From Azospirillaceae bacterium (GTDB lineage Bacteria; Pseudomonadota; Alphaproteobacteria; Azospirillales; Azospirillaceae): a DNA stretch of 64,000 nucleotides. The notes below the pieces were generated by a model. That model ran no database searches. It worked only from the letters and a program-made list of their open reading frames with translations, and was not told where the DNA came from. Position 1 is the first letter of the stretch; each line of letters starts with the position of its first letter. Position numbers and translations under genes: made by a program. Location: NCBI GenBank assembly GCA_035645145.1, contig DASQNC010000048.1, positions 1 to 64,000 on the forward strand. Reading direction: 5' to 3'. Of the stretch, positions 38,944 through 47,913 are shown one piece after another.

Positions 38944-39822
38944 CTACAGCCCGTAGCGTGCCCACATGGCACGCTCATCCAGGGTCGACAGGGCCGCCGC
39001 CACGGTATCCGCCGTGATCCCGGCGGCAAAGGAACGGCCGAGCGCCTCGTCCGACAGGCCGCGGCGCCAGGGCAGCCACCCCCGCTGTGCGGATACCAGG
39101 CGAAGCCGCACCTCCTTGCCGAAGCGGGCACGCATCACCGAACGCACGTCGCCGAGCCCGTCGATCAACCCGCGCTCCAACGCCCCCCGCCCCGCCCAGA
39201 AGGCGCCGCTGAACAGCTCCGCCTCGTCGCCCTTCAGGCGCTCCCCGCGGCGGGCGCGGACCATGGCCTTGAAGGCGTCGTGGATGTCGCCCTGGATGCC
39301 GCGCAGAAGGTCGATGTCCTCGGGGTCTTCCGGGCGGAAGGGATCCAGGACCGACTTGCGCGTCCCGGCGGTGTGGACCCGCCGTTCGATCCCGTGCCGG
39401 GCGATCAGGTCCTGGAAGCCGAAGCCGGCATAGATCACCCCGACCGACCCGATGATCGAGCTTTCGTCGGCGAAGATCTCGTCGGCGGCACAGGCCAGCC
39501 AATAGCCACCGGACGCGGCGACATCTTCGCAGAAGGCGAGGACCGGAACCTTTTTCTCGGCAGCCATCTGGCGGATGCGTCCGGCAATCAGCGAGGACTG
39601 CACCGGCGATCCGCCGGGGGAATTGATCAGGAGGGCAACGGCCTTCTGCCCATCCGGGGCGAATGCCCGCTCGATCACCTGTGCAAGCGAGGCCAGTGTC
39701 AGGCCGCCGCGCAGGCCGCCCGAACCAATGACGCCGGACAGCCGGATGACGGACACCAGCGGCGGCGGATTGCGCCACCGCTTGATGGGAATGACGGATC
39801 GGAGACGTTCGGGGATCTTCAT
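38944..39822 (-). CDS. S49-family peptidase (SppA/SohB-like)
   Basis: A 292-residue signal-peptide-peptidase-type serine protease. VIRLSGVIGSGG opens the ClpP-like fold, LLINSPGGSPVQS forms the oxyanion region, EDVAASGGYWLACAADEIFA carries the nucleophile Ser, and GTRKSVLDPF the general-base Lys of the Ser-Lys dyad. There is no clear N-terminal membrane anchor, unlike SohB or E. coli SppA, so it is a short cytoplasmic or membrane-associated form. It likely degrades leftover signal peptides or membrane-protein fragments. Confidence 0.93.
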   Translation of the reverse strand: MKIPERLRSVIPIKRWRNPPPLVSVIRLSGVIGSGGLRGGLTLASLAQVIERAFAPDGQKAVALLINSPGGSPVQSSLIAGRIRQMAAEKKVPVLAFCEDVAASGGYWLACAADEIFADESSIIGSVGVIYAGFGFQDLIARHGIERRVHTAGTRKSVLDPFRPEDPEDIDLLRGIQGDIHDAFKAMVRARRGERLKGDEAELFSGAFWAGRGALERGLIDGLGDVRSVMRARFGKEVRLRLVSAQRGWLPWRRGLSDEALGRSFAAGITADTVAAALSTLDERAMWARYGL

Positions 39823-39897
39823 GCAAACAGAGATGGTGCACGCCGCCCCAACCTGAAAGCGGTTCGGGCCGGGACGCGGCGCGTCAGGATGACAGCG

Positions 39898-40668
39898 TCA
39901 GGACGACAGGGGGGCGGCGTCGCGCAGAACCGCCTCCGCCGCCGGGGTGAACCGCCCGTCCTCCATGTGCAGCACCAGCCCCGGCAGAAGGCGCGCCGGC
40001 CCCCGCGCGCCCAGCCTGGCACTGACCACCACACGCTTCGCAGGTTCGCCGGCACGCGGCCAGACCGGCAGCAGCGAAACCGCTCCGAACCGGCCGGACA
40101 GGCACCCGACCACCTCGTCGAACCGGTCCGCACGATGGATCATGGTCAACCGGCCGCGCGGGCGCAGGAACCGCACCGCGGCATCGATCCATGCACGAAG
40201 GCCGGCATCGCCTTCGCCGTTCGCCGCCGCCTTCGAGGGGTTCGGCGCCGGGGTGTGCTCGCCCGTCCGGAGATAGGGCGGATTCGCCATCACGTGGTCG
40301 AAGCTTTGCCGTGCCAGGGTTCGGGGAGGTCGTGCCAGGTCGCCGGCCAGGAAGGCAACCCGGTCGGACAGTCCGCTCTGCGCCGCGCCGTCGACGGCGC
40401 AGGCCACCAGCTCCGGCTGAAGCTCCAGCCCGGTGACCTGTACGCCCTGGATGCGTGCGGCCAAGCACAGCGATGCGGCGCCCGCCCCGGCCCCCAGGTC
40501 CAACACCGACATTCCGGGTCCGGCCGGCACCGCCGCGGCCAGGAGCACCGGATCGATGGCCGCACGATACCCGCCGACCGGCTGGACCAGGCGCACCCGA
40601 CCGCCGAGAAGCCCGTGGGCCTCGCGTCCCACAGGGGATTGCGCACCACCCGGGTCAGGCAAGGTCAT
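39898..40668 (-). CDS. TrmN6-like tRNA1(Val) adenine-N6-methyltransferase
   Basis: A 256-residue class I methyltransferase. VLDLGAGAGAASLCLA is the SAM motif, and VMANPPYLRTGEH contains the NPPY motif of amino-methylases. RVRLVQPVGGYRAAIDPVLLAAAV at the N-terminus is the family pattern (Q-x-x-x-G-Y-R...D..LL). E. coli TrmN6 modifies A37 of tRNA1(Val); many alphaproteobacterial members are less well characterised. ATG at 40668 has GAGGCAGG upstream and overlaps the end of the DUF2007 gene by 14 bases. Confidence 0.85.
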   Translation of the reverse strand: MTLPDPGGAQSPVGREAHGLLGGRVRLVQPVGGYRAAIDPVLLAAAVPAGPGMSVLDLGAGAGAASLCLAARIQGVQVTGLELQPELVACAVDGAAQSGLSDRVAFLAGDLARPPRTLARQSFDHVMANPPYLRTGEHTPAPNPSKAAANGEGDAGLRAWIDAAVRFLRPRGRLTMIHRADRFDEVVGCLSGRFGAVSLLPVWPRAGEPAKRVVVSARLGARGPARLLPGLVLHMEDGRFTPAAEAVLRDAAPLSS

Positions 40669-40867
40669 GGCCTGCCTCGCGCATGACGCGGCACGCGGTC
40701 GCATGATCGTCATCGTCCACCATCAGCCGGCGCGGGATCGCAAGCAGGCTGCCCTCGACGATGCTGGTATGGGTGTCCAGCACCACCGCGTCTATGCCGG
40801 CGTCGGCCAGCAGTGCGGTCAGCCAGGAAATCAGGACGGGATCTGTGGTTCGGATCAACTCCTTCAC
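40655..40867 (-). CDS. DUF2007 putative signal-transducing protein
   Basis: A 70-residue protein. KELIRTTDPVLISWLTALLADAG followed by VVLDTHTSIVEGSLLAIPRRLMV is the typical DUF2007 sequence, an acylphosphatase-like small fold of unknown role. I start it at the GTG at 40867 (GAAGAG just upstream), which gives the family's usual N-terminus; an ATG at 40891 would add eight residues. It overlaps the TrmN6-like gene by 14 bases, an arrangement common in related genomes, and is divergent from the prenyl synthase gene. Confidence 0.85.
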   Translation of the reverse strand: MKELIRTTDPVLISWLTALLADAGIDAVVLDTHTSIVEGSLLAIPRRLMVDDDDHATACRVMREAGHDLA

Positions 40868-40991
40868 TTGCTCTTCACCGTTCAACGGCATAAGGCCAGG
40901 GGCGTGCACCGCTTGACCGTCAGGGATCGCTACTTATGCTCGCTGCGGCGTACACCGATCGTCAATTCCCTCGCGCGCGGAGACCAAAGCT

Positions 40992-42044
40992 TTGAGCGCC
41001 GCCCCGCACAGACAATCCACGCCCGAATCGACGCCGGGTCCGTCGGCGCAACCGGCTTCGGAGGGCCGTACCCCGCTCGACACCCTCATCGGCTTGGTCG
41101 AACCGGATTTGGCGGCGGTCAACCAGCTCATCGTCGACCACATGCAGTCGCCTGTTGCGCTGATCCCGCAATTGGCCGGTTACATCGTGCAGGCCGGCGG
41201 CAAGCGGCTGCGCCCCGTTCTGACCCTGGCGAGCGCGCGCCTGTGCGGCTACACCGGAACCCGCCACCGCGGCCTGGCGGCCAGCGTGGAGTTCATCCAC
41301 ACCGCGACGCTGCTGCACGACGACGTGGTGGACGAAAGCAACCTGCGCCGCGGCCTGGCATCCGCCAATGCGGTGTTCGGGAACCAGGCCAGCGTGCTCG
41401 TCGGCGACTTCCTGTTCAGCCGCGCCTTCCAATTGATGGTCGCGGACGGCTCGCTGGAGGTGCTGCGCATCCTGTCCAGCGCATCGGCGGTGATCGCCGA
41501 GGGCGAGGTCCTGCAGTTGGCGACCACGAACGACACCACCACCGACGAGGATGCCTATATGGCGGTGGTCCGCGCAAAGACCGCGGAACTGTTCGCCGCC
41601 GCCTGCGAGATCGGGGCCGTGGTGGCGGACCGGCCGGCCGAGGAGGCCGCCGCGCTGCGCACGTTCGGCATGAACCTGGGCCTCGCATTCCAGTTGGTCG
41701 ACGACGTCCTGGACTATTCGGCCCTGCAGGCACGGCTGGGGAAGACGGTCGGGGACGATTTCCGCGAGGGCAAGATCACCCTGCCCGTGATCCTCGCCTA
41801 CGCCCGCGGGGACGAGTCGGAGCGGACGTTCTGGCGGCGGACGTTGGAGGAATTGGACCAGCACGATAGCGACCTGGGCCATGCCCAACGGCTGCTGGCC
41901 CGGCACGGTGCGTTGCAGGAGACGGTCGCCCGCGCACGCGTCTTTGCGGAAGAGGCACGTACGGCCCTGTCCGTGTTCAGGAACAGCCCGGAAAAGGCGG
42001 CGCTGTCCGAGGTCCTCGATTTCGTCGTCGATCGGGAATATTGA
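40992..42044 (+). CDS. ispB: Polyprenyl diphosphate synthase (octaprenyl type)
   Basis: A 350-residue trans-prenyltransferase. AGGKRLRPVLTL, LLHDDVVDESNLRRG (first Asp-rich motif, near 109-113), and LVDDVLDYS (second motif, near 236-240) are all intact. The residues before the first motif (EFIHTATLLHDD) fit long-chain synthases. It elongates farnesyl diphosphate with IPP to make the side chain of ubiquinone (probably C40-C50). The frame opens with TTG at 40992, with GGAG nine bases upstream; the homologous region begins at about residue 30. Confidence 0.92.
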   Translation: MSAAPHRQSTPESTPGPSAQPASEGRTPLDTLIGLVEPDLAAVNQLIVDHMQSPVALIPQLAGYIVQAGGKRLRPVLTLASARLCGYTGTRHRGLAASVEFIHTATLLHDDVVDESNLRRGLASANAVFGNQASVLVGDFLFSRAFQLMVADGSLEVLRILSSASAVIAEGEVLQLATTNDTTTDEDAYMAVVRAKTAELFAAACEIGAVVADRPAEEAAALRTFGMNLGLAFQLVDDVLDYSALQARLGKTVGDDFREGKITLPVILAYARGDESERTFWRRTLEELDQHDSDLGHAQRLLARHGALQETVARARVFAEEARTALSVFRNSPEKAALSEVLDFVVDREY

Positions 42045-42117
42045 TCCAATCACGGGCTTGCAGGCGGGATTGGTTCCCGCTATATGAGCGCACCACGCCG
42101 GCCCACGGGCCGAGTGA

Positions 42118-42194
42118 CGGAGAGTAGCTCAGCCTGGTAGAGCACTGCTTTCGGGAGGCAGGGGCCGGAGGTTCGAATCCTCTCTCTCCGACCA
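42118..42194 (+). tRNA. tRNA-Pro(CGG)
   Basis: A 77-base cloverleaf: acceptor CGGAGAG pairs with CTCTCCG, the D arm is AGCTCAGCCTGGTAGAGCA, the anticodon arm CTGCT-TTCGGGA-GGCAG gives anticodon CGG, and the T arm contains GGTTCGAATCC. The 3' ACCA is encoded. It is followed at once by a hairpin terminator. No duplicated 3' end or integrase is seen, so it does not look like a used integration site. Confidence 0.97.
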
Positions 42195-42198
42195 AAAG

Positions 42199-42236
42199 AA
42201 ACGGGGCGTCCCCCAAGGGCCGCCCCGTTTGCTTTT
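42199..42236 (+). terminator. Intrinsic terminator after tRNA-Pro
   Basis: AAACGGGGCG (42199-42208) pairs with CGCCCCGTTT (42221-42230), with a 12-base loop, and is followed by GCTTTT. It starts 5 bases after the tRNA end. Confidence 0.9.
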
Positions 42237-42294
42237 CCGTACAGGCTTCCCCTCGACCGGCCGCATCAGCCATTCCGATTTCGCCGGCCAAGCG

Positions 42295-42837
42295 TCAGTC
42301 GGCGGCATCCTGCATTGGCATGAGCAGGGCATGCCGGCTGCGAGGGGTTATCGCACCCTCCAAGCGGTTCAGGATCGCGGCAAGGGCGGCATGCTCCACG
42401 GGGCTGAGCCGGCCAAGCACCGCCTCGACCTGAAGCAAGGGATCCAATTCGAGCAGGCGGTGCCCGGTCGCGGTCAGGGAGACGGTCCGACTCCGCCTGT
42501 CCTGCCGATCCACCTCGGCTGTCAGATAACCGCGCCCGATCAAGGTCGATACCGTCCGCGACGCCGGCGGCTGCGTTACGCCCAAATGTTGGGCGAGGCC
42601 GCTGACCGTACGCCGCTTTTCAGGGGCGCGCGCGAAGTACCGCAGGGCCGACCACTGGACCGGATGCATCCCTTCGGCAAAACACACGGTGTGAATGAAG
42701 CGTGCGACCTGTTCAAGCTGAGCGGCGAGGCTCTTCAACACGGTCCCTTGGACTTCGGAGGCCATCATCAGCACGTATGCGCATTCGGAATACATAGGTT
42801 CGATAACATAGCCATTTCCCTGCCAGCAACGCTCCAT
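42295..42837 (-). CDS. MarR-family transcriptional regulator
   Basis: A 180-residue winged-helix regulator. The dimer helix is followed by MHPVQWSALRYFARAPEKRRTVSGLAQHLGVTQPPASRTVSTLIGRGYLTAEVDRQDRRSRTV in outline: helix-turn-helix at about 80-105 (GLAQHLGVTQPPASRTV) and the wing DRQDRRSRTVSLT. ATG at 42837 is chosen because GGGAGGGG lies seven bases upstream. An ATG at 42795 is the main alternative. The target is unknown; it is divergent from the OmpA-like porin gene with about 245 bp between them, so regulation of that gene or of itself is possible. Confidence 0.9.
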   Translation of the reverse strand: MERCWQGNGYVIEPMYSECAYVLMMASEVQGTVLKSLAAQLEQVARFIHTVCFAEGMHPVQWSALRYFARAPEKRRTVSGLAQHLGVTQPPASRTVSTLIGRGYLTAEVDRQDRRSRTVSLTATGHRLLELDPLLQVEAVLGRLSPVEHAALAAILNRLEGAITPRSRHALLMPMQDAAD

Positions 42838-43082
42838 GGCCAGCCCCTCCCCCGTTCGGAGCACCACACCCCCCCTTCGGACAGGCGGTGTGACGCGGAA
42901 CCGGCCCGCTGACATGCCGCACTGTTGCAGGGCAGCAACATGCCGAACATTCAAGCAATCCGGGAATCTATTGGTATGGCGCTGGGGGCGGGGATCGGCT
43001 AACCGTCTCCGCGAATTGTGCTCCGGCGGCACCATGCGTCCGGCGGGGCGTGGCCGAAACGAAAATATGGACGGAAACGATC

Positions 43083-44150
43083 ATGCGGCTCCGCACCACC
43101 CTGTTGGCGACCTGCGCGGTTGCCCTTCTTTCGACCGCTGCCCAAGCCCAGGTGCAGCAGGGCTTCTACATCGGTGGCGCCACCGGCCTGAACCTGCTTC
43201 AGGACATCGATGGCGAACTCGGCATCGTCGGCAGCCCCCAGCGCCTCGACCTGGATCTCGACAGCCGCCTCGGCTGGGCGTTGGTCGGTCAGGTCGGTTA
43301 TGCGCTCGGCAACGGCATGCGCTTTGAGGTCGAGCCCGGCTTCCGCCACAACAGCGTGGAGGGCGGTCGCGTCCGGACCTACTCGCTGATGGCCAACGCC
43401 CTGTACGACTTCAACACCGGCACGGCGTTCACGCCGTACGTCGGCGTCGGCGTCGGCGTTGCCCGCGTGGGGCTCGACGTGTCGGGCGCTGCGGGTGCGA
43501 CCCGCGGTGAAATCGACGGCCCTGACAATGCCTTCGCGTACCAGGGCATCCTGGGCGTGGGCTACGCCCTGACCCGGAACCTGACCCTGGACCTGAGCTA
43601 CCGCTACTTCGGCACTGCCGGGACCGACCACGAGGGCGATGCCGTCGTCGGCGGCACCCGCGTTGGCCTCGACTACGACACCGACCGGCTGCACAACCAC
43701 ACCCTGATGGTGGGCGTGCGGTACGCGTTCGGCGGCCCGGCCGCCCCGCCGCCGGCCCCGGTTGCCGCCCCCGCGGCCGCCCCGGCCCCGGCCCCGGCCC
43801 CGGCGGTTCGCCAGGCCCAGACCTACCTGGTGTTCTTCGACTTCGACAGCGCCGAGCTGACCCCGGCGGCCCGCGACACCATCGCGACCGCGGCCAACAC
43901 GGTGCGTTCGGGCGGCGTCGCCCGGATCGAAGTGGTCGGCCACACCGACACCGCCGGCTCGCCGCAGTACAACCAGCGCCTGGGCCAGCGCCGGGCCGAC
44001 GCCGTGCGCACCGAAATGGTTCGCCGGGGCGTTGCCCAGAACACCATCACGACCCGCTCGGCCGGCGAAAGCCAGCTGCGCGTTCCGACGGCCGACGGCG
44101 TCCGCGAAGCGCAGAACCGCCGTGCGGAAATCGTCCTGCCGCCGACCTAA
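43083..44150 (+). CDS. OmpA-family outer membrane protein
   Basis: A 355-residue porin-like protein. A signal peptide (LRTTLLATCAVALLSTAAQA) is followed by an eight-stranded barrel (about 25-215, ending in an aromatic-Ala VRYAF), an Ala/Pro hinge (about 218-240) and a C-terminal OmpA peptidoglycan-binding domain (about 245-355): VFFDFDSAELTP, VVGHTDTAGSPQYNQRLGQRRADAV and AQNRRAEIVL. It tethers the outer membrane to the cell wall. ATG at 43083, not 43050, gives the signal peptide. A strong terminator follows, so it is probably monocistronic and well expressed. Confidence 0.95.
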   Translation: MRLRTTLLATCAVALLSTAAQAQVQQGFYIGGATGLNLLQDIDGELGIVGSPQRLDLDLDSRLGWALVGQVGYALGNGMRFEVEPGFRHNSVEGGRVRTYSLMANALYDFNTGTAFTPYVGVGVGVARVGLDVSGAAGATRGEIDGPDNAFAYQGILGVGYALTRNLTLDLSYRYFGTAGTDHEGDAVVGGTRVGLDYDTDRLHNHTLMVGVRYAFGGPAAPPPAPVAAPAAAPAPAPAPAVRQAQTYLVFFDFDSAELTPAARDTIATAANTVRSGGVARIEVVGHTDTAGSPQYNQRLGQRRADAVRTEMVRRGVAQNTITTRSAGESQLRVPTADGVREAQNRRAEIVLPPT

Positions 44151-44171
44151 TCCGGCAGCACATCGGACGGG

Positions 44172-44203
44172 AAAGGGCGCCGGTCATCCGGCGCCCTTTT
44201 TCT
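44172..44203 (+). terminator. Intrinsic terminator of the OmpA-like gene
   Basis: A 12-bp perfect stem, AAAGGGCGCCGG (44172-44183) with its complement (44188-44199), around a TCAT loop and followed by a T-rich tail. It lies 22 bp after the stop codon. Confidence 0.93.
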
Positions 44204-44291
44204 TGGTCCATCCGGAATTGACAGCAAGAAACGGGTGGCGGGCGAGGTGCGGTGGCGGGCCTGATAGGGTCCCAACCGACAGGAGACGCCC

Positions 44292-44762
44292 ATGGCATTC
44301 CGCATCACCGGGCTGTCGCCCGAGCCGTTCCAGCACCTTTATGGATTGCCTGACGACGAATTGGCCAAGCACGGCGTGAGGCGCTACGTCGCCAATGCGA
44401 AGCCGGGCTTTCCCGACCGGATTGAGATGCGCGATGCCGAGCCGGGCGAGACGCTCCTCCTGCTCAACCATGTCCACCAGCCCGCCAACACGCCCTACCG
44501 GGCCTCGCACGCCATCTTCGTGCGCGAGGGTGCCACCAAGAGCTACGACCAAGTGGATCAAGTGCCCGAGCTCCTGCGGGTACGCCTGCTCTCGCTGCGC
44601 ACCTTCGATGCCGACGGCATGATGCACGAAGCGGACGTGGTCGAAGGCGAGAAGGTCGAGCCCCTTATCGAGCGGCTCTTTTCCAACCCCAGGGTAAGCT
44701 ACATTCAGGTTCACACGGCCAAGCGCGGCTGCTACCTGGCCCGGATCGACCGGGCCGACTGA
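44292..44762 (+). CDS. DUF1203 family protein
   Basis: A 156-residue soluble protein. FRITGLSPEPFQHLYGL at the start, RDAEPGETLLLLNHVHQP, YRASHAIFVRE and SYIQVHTAKRGCYLARI are the conserved blocks of DUF1203, a family of unknown function widespread in Alphaproteobacteria. The ATG at 44292 follows ACAGGAGACGCCC, a good ribosome site. It stands alone between the OmpA terminator and the convergent YihY gene. Confidence 0.9.
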   Translation: MAFRITGLSPEPFQHLYGLPDDELAKHGVRRYVANAKPGFPDRIEMRDAEPGETLLLLNHVHQPANTPYRASHAIFVREGATKSYDQVDQVPELLRVRLLSLRTFDADGMMHEADVVEGEKVEPLIERLFSNPRVSYIQVHTAKRGCYLARIDRAD

Positions 44763-44932
44763 CCTCGCCGGCCCTGGACCACCCCCGGGCCACGGTGGAG
44801 GGCGGCATACCGACTGCGCCAAGTCACCACGGTGCCCCGGGACAGTGTGTCCCCCCACAAGACGATGAAGCAGTAAGACGCCCAACGCACCGTCGAGGGG
44901 GCCTGGTGGCGGACCGGACGCAGGCCGGGGGG

Positions 44933-45976
44933 TCAGGAGGACGGCGACCCGATCGTGTCGGCCATGTAGGCCTTGCGCCGGCCCAGCGGCGCCTCCGGGC
45001 CGGTCGTGGTGTCCCGGAGCGTCTGGTGTTCGATCTCCGCGTTCAATTCGGCACCGATCAGGACGGCGTATGCGGTCAGGTAGAACCAGAACAACAGGAC
45101 GACCACGGCGCCGATCGAGCCGTAGGTCGCGTTGTAGTCGGCAAAGTTCTGAACATAGAGCGAAAAGAGCGCCGACACCCCGACCCAGAGCACGGTCGCA
45201 ACGGACGCCCCCCAACTCACCCAACGCCATTTGGGTGTGGCCCGGCAGGGACCGAAACGGTAGAGCACCGCAAGCGCCAGCATGATGAGGGCGATCAGAG
45301 CCGGCCACCGTACGATCAGCACGACCCATTCGCCGAACCGGCCGAACGGCAGCAGTTCGACAACCGCCGGCACAATCGCCACCAAACCGAGAGCAAGGGG
45401 CAGGAAGATGATCCCCCCCAGCGTGAACAGCAGGGCGATGCCATAGAATTTCAGGGTGCTACGGTTTTCCTGCTCCTCGTAAGCGATGTTGAGCGCCGTG
45501 AGCAGGTTTTGAACCGCCGCGGACGCGGTCCACAACCCGATCAACAGGCTGACCACCAAGCTTACCCCCAGGCCGGATTGGGGTGCTGTCACGATGCTGT
45601 GCAATTGCTTGAACACCAAATCCTGCGCTTGCGGCGGCAGGAGCCCGCCAGCCGACTGCAACTGCCGTTCGACGGTGGCGGGATCGGCCACCAGGCCGAA
45701 GATGGACACCATGGCCGTCAGCGCCGGAAACAGGCTGAACAGCATGTAATAGGCCACGCCCGCGGCAATAACGGAGATATTGTCCCGGGATTGTTCGGCC
45801 CAGACACGGGTCAGGATGTCCCACCAACCGAGACGGGGGATTTCCGACGGGGCACCGGCGCTCCGGCCGCGTGCCCGTCCATTGGTGTTCCCTGCTCTGC
45901 CCGGGCTTGTCCTGTTCGTTCGGTGGGTCCGGGGCAGCGGACTATCCTGGAATGGAATTGCAAGGATCCCCAGCAT
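44933..45976 (-). CDS. YihY/BrkB-family inner membrane protein
   Basis: A 347-residue polytopic protein. DNISVIAAGVAYYMLFSLFPAL is the signature of the YihY/RNase BN-like family, followed by six hydrophobic segments and the conserved NATYGSIGAVVVLLFWFYLTAYAVLIGAELNAE near the C-terminus (shown in outline). The N-terminal 60 residues are Arg/Pro-rich and cytoplasmic. It was once thought to be RNase BN; it is not. The function may be transport or envelope integrity. The ATG at 45976 lies 4 bp after the stop of the DUF3618 gene, so they form an operon. Confidence 0.9.
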   Translation of the reverse strand: MLGILAIPFQDSPLPRTHRTNRTSPGRAGNTNGRARGRSAGAPSEIPRLGWWDILTRVWAEQSRDNISVIAAGVAYYMLFSLFPALTAMVSIFGLVADPATVERQLQSAGGLLPPQAQDLVFKQLHSIVTAPQSGLGVSLVVSLLIGLWTASAAVQNLLTALNIAYEEQENRSTLKFYGIALLFTLGGIIFLPLALGLVAIVPAVVELLPFGRFGEWVVLIVRWPALIALIMLALAVLYRFGPCRATPKWRWVSWGASVATVLWVGVSALFSLYVQNFADYNATYGSIGAVVVLLFWFYLTAYAVLIGAELNAEIEHQTLRDTTTGPEAPLGRRKAYMADTIGSPSS

Positions 45977-45980
45977 CGGC

Positions 45981-46811
45981 CTAACCGCGCGCGGTCCGAA
46001 GGGCACGGATCCGATTGCAAACCACCTCGACCTCGTGGAAATGGGCCCCGAGTGGGACGCGGAGTTCATCCGGCAGGTCGTGGTGCAGGGCTTCGCGGGT
46101 CAGCTCCAGCGTGCCGTGCAAGCCCTGCTCGATCCGGTCCAGGATCCTTGGCAGATCCTCGCCCGGGGTGATCCGCTCGACGTCCCGCCAATTCCCATCC
46201 GCCGCCATCCCAACCGGTTCGACACCCCCGTCGGCGTGGGACGGCACGGCGAACCGCAGGGTCTCGGCCGTTCGCTCGTAATCCTGGGCAATCTCCTGCA
46301 ACGGGTCGACCGCAGCCGTGCCGACCAGCGTCTGGGCCGCACGGCGCAGGCTCGTACGGCCGGCCTCCGCATCGAGCGCAATCGCCGCCAGCAGATGCCG
46401 AAGATCCGACCTGCCTTCGCCGCCCTGCCCCGCCGTACGGCCGACCACCCGGCCGGATGTCGCATCCGTGGCGGAAACGGCCGGCTGGCTGGGTGCCGGT
46501 CGGCGGGCGGCAAGGAACAGCCAAGCGAGGCCGACGCCGATCAGGGCAACCGCCATGGGATGGCGGCGGATCGCGTCGGCGTAGGGGTTGGGATGCCCGT
46601 TGACCAGATCCCGCACGACGTTCGATGCGGCGCCGACCAGCCGCTCCCCCGAGGCTTGGTCGCGAAGTTCCGCCATGGTGCGGTCCATCCGCGCGCGGGT
46701 TTCGGCGATCTCGCGCTCGATGTCTTCCGGCCTCCGGCGCGCGGTCGGCTGGCGGCCGGATCGGTTCCGGGCCGATCGGCCAATGGCCGAAGCGGATGAA
46801 TGTTCGGTCAT
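45981..46811 (-). CDS. DUF3618 domain protein with C-terminal ferritin-like region
   Basis: A 276-residue protein. The N-terminal part has PEDIEREIAETRARMDRTMAELRD, the DUF3618 motif, then a membrane helix at about residues 84-101 (HPMAVALIGVGLAWLFLAA). The C-terminal ~130 residues are helical (RHLLAAIALDAEAGRTSLRRAAQTL) and resemble four-helix ferritin-like bundles only in pattern. DUF3618 proteins commonly sit with YihY-like genes, as here. ATG at 46811 has GGGGGCAG upstream. Possibly involved in membrane stress; not proven. Confidence 0.8.
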   Translation of the reverse strand: MTEHSSASAIGRSARNRSGRQPTARRRPEDIEREIAETRARMDRTMAELRDQASGERLVGAASNVVRDLVNGHPNPYADAIRRHPMAVALIGVGLAWLFLAARRPAPSQPAVSATDATSGRVVGRTAGQGGEGRSDLRHLLAAIALDAEAGRTSLRRAAQTLVGTAAVDPLQEIAQDYERTAETLRFAVPSHADGGVEPVGMAADGNWRDVERITPGEDLPRILDRIEQGLHGTLELTREALHHDLPDELRVPLGAHFHEVEVVCNRIRALRTARG

Positions 46812-46974
46812 ATCTGCCCCCGGGACCAGGGTCCGTTCATTGCGCCGGAAGAACGCCCGCAACGGTCGAAGGGTTCCTGCCGCGGTTCGCGCGGGGAGGT
46901 CTGCCCCGGAAGGTCGAGGGTCTGGTGCCGGAAGTGCCGGGGCAGTCGGTCGGGAGCGGCTGGTTGCTCTCAGG

Positions 46975-47784
46975 TCAGACGGCGCGCAGCGCGAGGACGG
47001 TCAGCATCACGCTTCCGACGGCGATCCGGTACCAGGCGAACGGCCCGAAACCATGCCGGGCCACGAATGCCACCACCGACCGCACCACCAGCAGGCCCGC
47101 CAGGAACGCCGCGACGAAGCCGACCCCGATGACCAGCATCCCATCGGACGTCAGGGCATCGCGGTTCTTGTAAAGGTCGTACGCGGTGGCACCGAGCATG
47201 GTCGGGATGGCAAGGAAGAACGAGAATTCCGCCGCCGTCCGCCGGTCCAGGCCGAACATGAGGCCGCCCAGGATCGTGGCACCCGACCGCGACACACCCG
47301 GGACCAGGGCCAGCATCTGGCACAGTCCGACGCGCAGCGCACGGCCCGCCGAAATTCCGTCCACCTCGAACACCTGCGGCCGCATCGCCAAGCGTTCGAT
47401 GAACAGGATGGCGGCGCCCCCCGAGATGAGGGCCACGCTGACCACGAGCGGCGAGAACAGGACGGATTTGATGAAGCCGTGCAGCAGAACGCCGGCCACT
47501 GCGGCTGGCAGGAACGCGATCGCAACGGCAAGGGCGAACCGTCTGGCCCCGGGGTCGCGGGGCAGGTCGAACAGGGTCCGGAGCAGCTTTGCACGGTAGA
47601 GCCAGCAGACCGCCAGGATCGCGCCCAGCTGGATCACCACTTCGAACACGCGTCCGGGCGGCCCCTGGAAGCCCAGCAGATCCACCAGCAGAATCAGATG
47701 CCCCGTCGACGAGACGGGGATGAACTCGGTCGCACCTTCGACGATGCCGAGCAGGACCGCGGCCAGGAGGCTGGAAGTTGTCAT
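46975..47784 (-). CDS. uppP: Undecaprenyl-diphosphatase
   Basis: A 269-residue polytopic enzyme of the BacA/UppP family. LLGIVEGATEFIPVSSTGHLILL (residues ~12-34, in outline) holds the catalytic Glu/Ser/His motif, and VPGVSRSGATILGGL the second motif with catalytic Arg. Eight hydrophobic segments fit the family. It removes phosphate from undecaprenyl diphosphate in the periplasm to recycle the carrier used for peptidoglycan and for the wecA-type glycan made in this window. A separate small unit, 130 bp from the DUF2336 gene. Confidence 0.95.
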   Translation of the reverse strand: MTTSSLLAAVLLGIVEGATEFIPVSSTGHLILLVDLLGFQGPPGRVFEVVIQLGAILAVCWLYRAKLLRTLFDLPRDPGARRFALAVAIAFLPAAVAGVLLHGFIKSVLFSPLVVSVALISGGAAILFIERLAMRPQVFEVDGISAGRALRVGLCQMLALVPGVSRSGATILGGLMFGLDRRTAAEFSFFLAIPTMLGATAYDLYKNRDALTSDGMLVIGVGFVAAFLAGLLVVRSVVAFVARHGFGPFAWYRIAVGSVMLTVLALRAV

Positions 47785-47913
47785 CGGGGCGTTTCGGAGG
47801 ACTCATCAGGGCGGCGCAACGCGCGGCCGGCGGCGGCGCCGGCCACGGGAATGCGCGCGGACTGTGCCCCTTCTCCCGTCGCACCGGCAAGCGCGGGGAT
47901 GGAGGCCCGAACC

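Noticed and set aside
42118-42194. tRNA-Pro as an integration site
   Set aside because: No integrase gene and no repeat of its 3' end nearby; flanking genes are housekeeping.
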